In this document: positions 1 through 10,200 of the stretch, one piece after another
How the letters are laid out: each line of letters opens with the position of its first letter
How positions within the stretch are numbered: the stretch's first letter is position 1
Origin: Bolinopsis microptera
Taxonomy: Eukaryota > Ctenophora > Tentaculata > Lobata > Bolinopsidae
Reading direction: 5' to 3'
Assembly (NCBI RefSeq): GCF_026151205.1
Contig: NC_087073.1
Location: 16,697,837-16,761,836, forward strand
Length of the DNA stretch: 64,000 nt
Translations under genes and position numbers: made by a program
Notes under the pieces: model-generated
The model's input: the letters and a program-made list of their open reading frames with translations, nothing else
Database searches by the model: none
What the model was told of the DNA's origin: nothing

Positions 1-727
1 CGGTAGATTATCAAATGTTGCATATGATCTGAAAACATGAGGCAAAACGGATTAAAAATGACGAAGTTATCGAGCATTTTCTGTATCTCGTTAACAATAT
101 TGACTGGGTGATTATGTGACACCGTGACACGACACCTTAATTGGGCACCCTTAACAATTCCCATAACGTTTAACGGGGTAGTTAACGGGGGCACCTTATC
201 ACGTGATTAGGTAAACCAATCACCTGATCACACGTAATGAATAAACTCGCTATGCTTCATATCTCGGTCATCTGAGAAGCTACAGTTCTAATTCTTTCAG
301 CACAAACATAATTGGAATATCCAAACACAATTCAATAACATTTTGCTTGATCCGACTATCCAAACTATCAAATAAATGTGAAAATGAACCTCCATTTGAA
401 AAAAATGAACAGGAATATTTTTCGAGTTGACAAATTCCTCGAACCAGTGGTGGTACTAAGTTATACCAGAAAGAATTATTTCAATCGGGCACTCAGTGAC
501 TGAGCTATAAAGGCCAACGTATGGGTACTGACTTTTGGCCCACCCTGCACTGTATCATTGCAGAGACGTCGAGAAAGGTACATCTTGATCCACACATGGA
601 AAATTCTCAATGGCCTGGCCCAAATGATATTGGCATGCTGTTCAAAAACAACCCCCGACGACAAGCTACTGTACCAGCACTAAACAATAAATCACAGCGT
701 TCTGTGGCAACTCACTATGAAAACTCA

Positions 728-1260
728 TCAAGAAGGGGGGGGGGGGGGGGGGGGGGGGGTCTGAGGAACAGCTTCAGGGTGGCGGGGAGCACCCAAAGTT
801 TTTCTTTCCAAATTGTCAGTGAGAAGCTTCAAAGCTTTCTTGCCCTTTCTTGCTTCCCTCCGGAGGACGGTGAGGGCATCCAGGACAATTTCCCTATTTT
901 GCTGGAATGTTTTTGAGGGGAATATCCTCGACAGTGCCTGGGTTGAACTGCCCATCAGTTTGGTTGGGAGGTTGTTCAAACCCTCGACACTGCCGAGTCC
1001 CGCGAATGTCATGTCCGCTGGCTCTAAGTTGTGTATGGCAGGAATCAGGACATGCACCTTGATGATCTCCCTGGCTTTGTTCATATGCCAGTTTTTATCC
1101 TTGCCTGGATGACGAACGCTCTCAATCTTCTCTTTGATGTCCCTCACAAGGTCAGGATCAGCCCCCAGGTTGTATTGATCTTGCCTGAACTTTCCTCTGT
1201 CTCCGACAGGACGAGGACCAGTCCATCCTCTTGGTATGTCAGGAGACGATGGGTTGCATG
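728..1260 (-). CDS. Last coding exon of the unknown host gene
   Basis: 533 nt from acceptor tttcatcag to TGA at 730-728. It starts in phase 1, which fits the donor phase of exon 2315-2125. It encodes about 177 residues beginning ACNPSSPDIPRGWTGPRPVG, then a helical region (LGADPDLVRDIKEKIESVR and REIVLDALTVLRREARKGKK), and ends in a polyproline tail read from a long G run on the plus strand. No known domain is recognised. The frame stays open 265 nt upstream of the acceptor, but that part looks like intron. Confidence 0.6.
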
Positions 1261-4200
1261 CTGATGAAATGTAAAACGTGGTTACTTTAGGTTGCTTGTT
1301 TATATGAAACACCGAAATGGGTCGAAAAACGGAGCGCTCCGCCACTTGTACCTCCTCTCCCCCACCCCCCCCCCTCCAAACTGAAAGCCTGGCTAAAAAA
1401 CGTCTAAATTTTTTTGAAGAATGTGGTGGTGAAATGGGACTTATTGCTTTATTGATAATTGATGCAATGGTGAAGTAGAGACGGAATATTTTGTGGCTCA
1501 TTACGAAAATGAAGTGCGGTTGCATATGGTGCTGAATAACTCTATTTCTATACGAAATTTCGCTGTTATATGTTGATAGTAAAATTACAAATTCTTTAAT
1601 TCAAACTAAAAATGCCGGTCAGACCCCTAGAGTCGATTGAACGTTTTGTGACCAAAACAAACAGAGGTGTAGAAATAATTTCGTTGGTGTGAGCAGTATA
1701 CGCTAATACTCAGGGTATACGTGAATTTTCAATTGTGAATTCAGTCTGTCACCTAGCAACATGGCTCGTAACAAATACTAACGGATATCCGATTCAATAC
1801 TTTTCAGTTTCAAACGTCGATTTCTAATAGTCAAAAACCTTAAATGTTGAAGCCATGCATTTTCAGACAATCTTCCACATGCACAATGCCAAAAGTTCCG
1901 AAATTCCTACCTAACATTTTGTGGCCGGATACTGATTCAAAATGCTTTGGACATTTTGATTATTCATAGATGTATCCTTGGAAGAGTTTTGCTTTTCTTA
2001 GTAACATAAAACTTTGCGAACGTAAAACTTCTTAATTTCACCATTATATGTATTATTTTAAAACAGTTTTTTCCTCAAAGTTAAAGCAATTTATTTATGA
2101 TTATAAATGTGTTGCTGAACAAACCTGTCCTGGTGAGTCTGCGTCTTTTAGCCTTCTCTTCTTTCAGCTCCAATCGAACAATGTGCAATTCCTCCTTTAG
2201 CAGTTCGATTGAGGCTGCCTGCTCTTTGACAGCCTCTTTCACCTTATCTCCTATCAACTTTTCAATTGACACCCAGAGATAAGGTGAAAGATCTCGCAGT
2301 GAATCCGCCGAGAACCTGATGAAATGAATTTCCATTGTCGAATTACGAGCTCAAAGGACATTTAAATCAGTGGGGTACCCAACAAAAAACCCAACAAAAA
2401 AGGTTTTTTAATGGCATTACCGTAAGTTAACCTCATAAATATTTGATGGAATATTTTAATTCTAATCACTGTAATAAGAGTTGAAATAGAAAATTCTACT
2501 AAAACTAGAACAGAATCAATGCTAATTTAGGAAAAGAAAATAGAAAATTTGTTGCAAAAATTAGGAAATAATGCCTCGAATAGGATATATTAGTCTAAGC
2601 CGGAACAAAAACTAAGCAACTATGAACTAGAGTACAAATCTAGATAGTTTAAAAGAGATTATAGTAACGATATGTGATAGATACCTCTGGCTGTATGGAC
2701 TGAACCTGGTTGTGTCTCTAACTCTTGATCTTTGTGACCTGAAAATTGAAATACGACAATAAGACCAGTATTAGCTGGCAAGATGGCTTAAGTTAAGGTA
2801 TAAATAATAATTCATCCGATGAAAAGTCATTTCAAATCTGCGATTTATCATTTGATGGTACAAAGTATGAAATTATGATGTATGTCAAATATCTGTACTG
2901 ATACCTAGTTGTAAATAGGGAATTTATGGGGATAACTTGATATATTCGCTTCCCCAAAAAGTGCGGTAAATCAGGGTTTTACTGTATGATCGCGTTTAAT
3001 ATTCAAAGAAAATTACAACTGATTCACCTCCTTGAGCTTGGTAAGTACATGTGTTCAGAGGGGGCAGGTGCGGTTCTAAAAAACATTCGTAAGCAAAGTG
3101 TTAAAATTTCCTATGCACACTATGTGAAAAACAATACACTTCTAGTGTCGTGTGAATATGCTATCAACTTACATTGGGTGCTTATTTTGACCCACCCTTT
3201 TCTAAAGAAATGAGACATCAAATTTCACGCTTCTATCGCAATTCTTCCTGTTAATTGGTGTTTTCATGTGGCACATTTAATGAAAATAACAACCGATTCA
3301 CCTGTCTGCCTGGGGACTGTCAGCTATGACAACTGGTGTGTCAACTACTTCAGGGGCGGGTCTGAAAGACAACAATAATGTTAAGCATAGCAGTGTCAAA
3401 CTTTTATAGAAAACAGTAAACAGTTACATACACCGCAACCGGCACATTGCTCATACAACAAAGCTAGAGTAATTAAATAAAATAAACTGTTACAAGTAAG
3501 GCAGTAGTTTTTCATGAATACTGAACGTCTAATTTGATGAGATTTTGAGCAAGTTGCACACTATGTGAAAAACAATACACTTCTAGTGTGTGTGTGAATA
3601 TGCTATTGACTTACATTGGGTGCTTATTTTGACCCACCCTTTTCTAAAGAAATGAGACATCAAATTTGACGCTTCTATCGCAATTTTTCCTGTTAATTGG
3701 TGTTTTCATGTGGCACATTTAATGAAAATAACAACCGATTCACCTGTCTGCCTGGGGACTGTCAGCTATGACAACTGGCGTGTCAACTACTTCAGGGGCG
3801 GGTCTGAAAAACAATAATAATGTTAAGCAGTGTCAAACTTTTATACAAACAAAAATTAACATTTACATACACCGCGACCGGCACATTGCTCTTACAAAAA
3901 AGCGAGAGTAATTAAATAAAATAAACTGTTACAAGTAAGGCAGTAGTTTTTCGTGAATACTGAACGTCTAATTTGATAAGATTTTGAGCAATTAAACAAA
4001 TAATCAATTAAACAAATAATCAAAGTTTTAGCACATTTTACAGCATAAAATTTAAACAAATGAAAACATATAATGCTCTTAGTGGTAAATGGCCGTTTGT
4101 TCTGAGCTGTATGATTTTTTGACAATCAACTAGCGGGGCAAGGAATGTACTGGCTGGTAGCTTTTGTACACACCAGAACGCTAGTCTGGTTGATTAGTGA

Positions 4201-7200
4201 CCAAATTAGAGGCGTTGATAGGAAGGCATTATAATTTGTGGGTGTAAGAGGGAATATTTGGCATGCATTATTCTAGCAGCTATTTTGTAACAAATGGTCT
4301 TTACGATTATTAAGGACGGTAAGTATTTTGGGTGTTCAATACTAAATCATGGCTAAATGTCTAAGTGGGGGTTTAAATTTAAGGCCCAGCTCAAGATTTA
4401 TGCGAGATTGCGAGCCGGACTCATCGCACAAAATTTGAAAATAAATGAGGAAACAGAAAAAGTTTAACTTAAAAGTTGAGGTAATTAGGAACTTAACATG
4501 TATTTTATACTCTTAACGTGTATTTTATCACTTGTTTATAGCGTGAAAACTTCGACGTAACGCGCGCGAGATTTTTGCCAGATTTTTGCGAGTTTCGTTT
4601 AAATCTCATAGCTAGGCTCACGATATCGTGAGATTCTCCGCGAGATTTCGGCACCCTCTTTCAGCACTACATATTCGGTCGCGCGCTTGCATTTTCATCG
4701 CTTTTCAGCGTGTTTATTCACTGTACTGTCTAAGTCTTAAAGGATACTAGTTGTTATAAGATCAAGATTCACAGTGGTTACTATAGTTACCATGGTTACC
4801 ATTAAAGGAGGTACTATTCCTGGCTACAGTCTACTCAATCTTTCTCAGAATATACTTGATACTGCCATAGGCATAGTGAATTAAAAGTTTGAGAAAGGGT
4901 CTCTTCAACTGGAGAACTGACTTATTAATCCTAGCAGGTAATTAACTCTGGATCCTCATCACATTGATTCCATTCTAAATTCTAGCCATAAACAAAACAA
5001 ACATTACCAGATAACTCCGTTTACAATAATTTGACATGTTCCAGTGTGAACGAGGCCTTCCCCGGACAAATCCTTAAATGCCAGTCTTCTCTTGATCTTA
5101 GTTCTCTAGATGAAGTACGAACAGTATAATCTATCGGATAACGTATATAACAAGGTGCTCTGATGATAATTTTAGTAAAATAATTAATAATTGCCAAAAG
5201 AATGACCGCTGAAGAGACTCGAACCCGAGTCAACTGCTTGGCGAGCGCGCCCTAAACCATCGGGCTACGTGAGGCTTACCATAATTACAATATGTAACAT
5301 AATATAATTCATAAAAATACGCACGTAAATTTTTCGTTATTTATGGATCCAATTACAGTGACATACTTTTCGCTTACAAAGGGACTCGCAAAATCTTTTA
5401 AATAGAAAATAATTAGTGGGGCAAGAAATCTTGCAGGCTGGAGGGGGGGGGGGGGGGTGGGGAGTACATTTCGCCACTGCACGTGACACGTGAAAATCGC
5501 ACTTCTACTGTCAAAATCCAATCTCATCGCACTTTTTTTAGAATCTTGATAGGGGATTTAAGGGAGAAAAAGAAATGAATATTGGGTTATAATATTAATC
5601 ATAGATGTCAACCCTGATATAACTATTGTACTAAAAATTTGATCATAATGCTTAAGGTCTTTATTAGAATTCAAAGTGGATACAAAAATAGGATCTCTTT
5701 ACACTACACTTACTCACTCACACATCACATTTAACTTGACAGAGGAATACGCTGGCAGAGTAAGTCGATTTGGTCATGAAATTTTGGAGGTCAGGTGGAA
5801 TCCCTGCAGGAGCCTACGAAAATTTAAGGATACAAATATCAAAGTCTTTATTTGTCCAGTCATACACGGCATGACAATGCTGGTTGGAAAGTAGTGAAGA
5901 TTTCAGTTTGGATTTCAGGCAAGAAATACTAACAGAACAATCAAAGATTTTAAGGTTAGGGGTTATTATATTCCATATTTTCGTTGACCTCGTGTTATGG
6001 TTGTCTGGGGGATCCGGTTTATTGATAATAAGCATTGGTTTCCTGGAAGAACGAGAATACTCTTCGTACATAGACATAGGAGTAGAAAACTTCATGATCT
6101 TGAATAATTCTATGTAGCTATGGTAAGTATAAAGATTTTGTACAGTGAGTATCTCGTTGTTTTTAAACAGAGGTTTAGTGTGCTCCTTTTTATAAAATTT
6201 ACTATCAAGTTTCTGGTCAGTAAATGGTCTGGTTCGAACACACGTTTTGAATTTATCCAGGTAGGCTGCTCTATCACCAAACAAGACCCTCAGACAGTAC
6301 TTCTGTGCAGTGAATATTGAGCTTATACGATTTTTAGCTGCCCCACCCCATGCTGATATGCAGTACGACAGATGGGATTCAAAAAGAGTGTAGTATAACT
6401 GTCTGTGGAGAAATTCTGGGAGGGAGCAGCGTAGACGACACAGAGTTGAGGTGGCATGGTTAAGCTTTCGTTTTAGGGCTATTATATGTTCTTCCCATGT
6501 TAGATTTTCGTCAATGATGACTCCTAAAAATCTAGCTGACGTTACTCTTTTGATGGGGTAGTTGTCTATATTCATTATGAATTCTTCTTCAACGTTTGCT
6601 TCAGTACGTGACTTAGGTCTAAAGTGAATGTAGCAGCATTTTGACATGTTTATGTGAAGCTTGTTAGCCCGCATGTATGTTTGAAGGTTTGAAAGTAGGG
6701 CGTTGCTGCGTTCATATGCTTCTTGTGCAGTTTTACCAACAACAAATATGTTGGTGTCATCCGCAAAGGTGACAAACGATCCCAAGCTAGAGCTATTAGA
6801 GATATCATTTATGTAAAGTAGGAATAAAAGGGGTCCGAGAATTGACCCCTGGGGAACCCCAAATTTTATTGGAAGTAGGTCGGACTTTTCTCCTACAACA
6901 TCAGTGTACTGAAATCGATTAGTTAGGTAGCTCTTGATCAGATCGTTTGCCACGCCACGGATGCCATACCTTTCTAGTTTGGTAAGTAATGTTGAGTGAT
7001 CTATAGTATCGAAAGCTTTGCTGAGGTCGATGAATATGCCTAACACATGGTGCTTCAATTTGATGTGCTTAGATATGAGGTCAACAGAGTAGTTTACTGC
7101 ATGGGAGGTTGAGTGCGATTGCCTGAAACCAAACTGAGTCTTAGATATTATTCCCTGAGAGCTGACAAACGAATAAATCCTAGAATATATGATTTTCTTT

Positions 7201-10200
7201 TAATATTTTGCCAAATATGGACAAGGTGGATATAGGACGGTAGTTTTCTATTTCTTCTGGATTACCTTTTTTGAAGACGGGTGTGATTCTGCCAGTCTTA
7301 AGTATATCAGGGAATATACCATTTGACATAAGTTTGTTTAAGTATCTGCTGATAATTGGTGCAATAACGTGGGACGAAGTTTTAATAACGGTTATGGGAA
7401 TATCACTGGCCTTTCCATTCTCGAATTCTTTGATTATTCTTAGAACCTCCTCAGGAGTGCTGTCCTCTACCATAATAGATCGAGAGTTACTAGGGCTAAG
7501 GAAGTCATGGAATGTTTTCATGGGGAGAATTGGAATACCAGAAGACAAGTCAGTTGTGATAGTTTCATTGAGCTTGGGAGCAATTGATACGAACCAGGAA
7601 TTAAAACCATTGGCAATTGCTCTCCGGTTCAAGATTCTTTCATTATTGATGATGAAAGGTGGTTTGGTTGTTTTCTTTCTTTTGCCCCTAAGCTCATTTA
7701 TTATCTGCCAAGTTTTCTTACTGCTTTCAATGTTTTTATAGATTTCGTTACAGTAATAGGAGCGTTTGGCTGCCTTTATGATACCCTTAAGCATCCTACG
7801 ATAGTCACTAAATATCTTATAAAGAAGGACATTGCCAGATGGATCTTTATTTGTTACTGTATCTGACCATTCTTTACAAAGCTCATGTTTTCTGTCGATT
7901 GAGAGGATGATTCCATCTGTAATCCAAGGATTAAGCTTTGGTGTTCTTTTGGTCGTTTTCGGTACTTCTAATTTACAGTGCTTGTCAAGGGTGGATTTGA
8001 AGCAATCGACAAATTCGCAAAAATCTGAAGATTGGGACAGCTGATTCACCTTCACCTCAAGGTCAGAAACAAAATTTTTAAGCTTGGCACTTGAGTAGTC
8101 GTAGTAGCGGACATGTTTTTCATTGTTCTTATTTCTTGGGGCCGGGGTTGAGGTGAAGGAGAATATGAACGTGTGTTCACTTAATCTATCCTGAAGTACA
8201 CCAGAGAGCAAAACATTATCAATATCACTAACTAGGATGTTATCTATACACGAGTTTTTACAATTAGGCCGGAAGTGGGTAGCAATTGAGATGGATGGAT
8301 ACAAACCATTACTAATTATAGTGTCTTCAAATAACTGGTTGTGTGACGAAACTTTGAAGAGGTCTGAGTTAAAGTCGCCAAGCAAACGAAAGGGCTTGCC
8401 GGATATCTGCTTAGCAATGGTTTGTAAAGTTTCACAAAAAGCCTTAAGGCAGCCACTAGGGGGACGGTATACAACTCCGTAGACAACCCCAACACCAGTG
8501 CTATCAGTGATTTCGGCGAATGAGCATTCAATGTTTACAGTACAGTAGGATAACTTTTCTAGGACAACAGTGTTAAGGTTGTCTGAGACATAAAGCGCAA
8601 CCCCAGTGCCCTCTTTCTTATCTGGGAGGGTATTTTGATAAAAACTGGTGTAAGATGGGATCTGGTATAATTCTTGTAAGCTACTACCAACGTTGGTTTC
8701 AGCAAGTGAGATAACCGTTTGAGTTCAACTTGGAATGTATCGAAATTACTGGCATTGCCATCAATGTTGAGGAACAGTGCTGAGAGGAAGGACCCATCAC
8801 CACTGCTGATTTTTGTAGCTACTTCTGTGAATTCACGTTTGGAATAACGTTTACAGCTCTCGAGGGTATGACAAAATTTTTGGATGAGGGTGTCTTCTGC
8901 ACCCTCATTGTAGGGCCTGTCCGACTTTTCGAGATCGTTTTGATTGTCAAAGGGGCAGTACCTATCCTCTGTGATAAGTGCACATTCTGGGCACATCCAT
9001 AGGCCATTCTTGCACTTAAAACTAGCAGATTTAAAACATCTAGTATAGATAACTTTGGTGCAGTTTTCACATTCAAGCATAGGTTGCCCAATATTAATCG
9101 ACTTACTGCACGGATAGCACACCTCCTTATTGATTTTCAAGTTCATTTTGATCAAGTGGGATCATATCACACTGTCTGACCAGGTTTCCTCTGTCTAGTT
9201 CTCTCAAGTTTCTCACGCACATACACCCAATGTTTAACACATCTCACAAACTTAGATAAACCGCGGTTGCCAAGATGTATCTCATTCCCATCTCTGGTAA
9301 AGTTCATGGCAAGCAGACCTTTGTTATCAACGAAGTGATAGACACCGATCTGCCACACGCTTTGCTCGAAGCTTGACTCAAGCATATCATAGACAAGTCT
9401 GTTGAACATGATGATGTTCATGTTCATGCGGGGAAATCGCGAAGGCAACACAGCGGTAACAAATATCTTAATACGAGGGCATATAGTCTGGATCTGTTGT
9501 AGCTTCAAGTGGAGAATATCCACGAGTTGATGAACATCGTTAGGAGATTTCAAGTTCGCAGGTTGCACACTATGTGAAAAACAATACACTTCTAGTGTGC
9601 GTGTGAATATGCTATTAACTTACATTGGGTGCTTACCCACCCTTTTCTAAAGAAATGAGACATCAAATTTGACGCTTCTATCGCAATTTTTCCTGTTAAT
9701 TGGTGTTTTCATGTGGCACATTTAATGAAAATAACAACCGATTCACCTGTCTGCCTGGGGACTGTCAGGTATCACATTAACTGAAACCGGCATGTCAACT
9801 GCTTCAGGGGCGGGTCTGAAAAACAACATTAATTTTAAGCAGTGTCAAAATTTCCTAGAAAACAGTCAACAATTACAACTAGCCCAAAAAAAAGAAATGA
9901 AATGGGGTTAGTTTTGCTTCATAGATTTTAAGAATTACAGCATATAGATAGTACGTATCAATTATTAATTTTTCGTGGTTGATGATCCATTCAAACGTGA
10001 GGAAGTACTTCCGGAAAAAGGGTAACCAAGGGTCATCTAAGACGTGTCAATCAAACCTTTTAGGATTCGGCGTGGATCCCTCTTTAGCTTTACCAGCTGA
10101 ACCGTAGATACATCTAGCAAAATAATTATGTCATATTTTTTTCTTTTCTTTGAAAAATTTTCATATTATTTGTATTCATTTGGTTATTGGTCTAATTAAC

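Larger units (their letters stand above)
3115..3996. repeat. 441-bp tandem duplication containing a micro-exon
   Basis: Two head-to-tail units, 3115-3555 and 3556-about 3990, both starting gcacactatgtgaaaaacaa and nearly identical. Each carries the 60-nt micro-exon plus flanking intron. A third, shorter homologous unit begins with the same words at 9565 and runs to about 9880. A diverged half unit lies at about 2985-3114. Confidence 0.9.
5660..9564 (-). mobile_element. 5'-truncated CR1-like LINE
   Basis: Minus-strand non-LTR retrotransposon related to the intact element at 13.8-19.0 kb. It begins inside the SGNH-esterase part of ORF1 (9564), then has a PHD-like finger, AP-endonuclease and reverse transcriptase with several frame breaks. 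Its 5' border coincides exactly with the start of a micro-exon duplication unit at 9565. The 3' border near 5.66 kb is approximate. Confidence 0.85.

Noticed and set aside
521-916. 131-codon plus-strand ORF with polyglycine
   Set aside because: It is the reverse frame of the last exon of the minus-strand host gene, and its glycines come from the poly-G run.
735-1378. A poly-G-flanked transposon between the G run at 735 and the C run at 1357
   Set aside because: The flanks show neither inverted repeats beyond the homopolymers nor a target duplication, and the left run is inside an exon.
3115-3996. CRISPR-like repeat array
   Set aside because: The repeats are 441 bp, contain an exon and have no short spacers. 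The genome is an animal's.
5205-5275. A functional tRNA gene
   Set aside because: The A and B boxes are good, but the T stem and acceptor stem do not pair, so it is listed only as tRNA-like or SINE.
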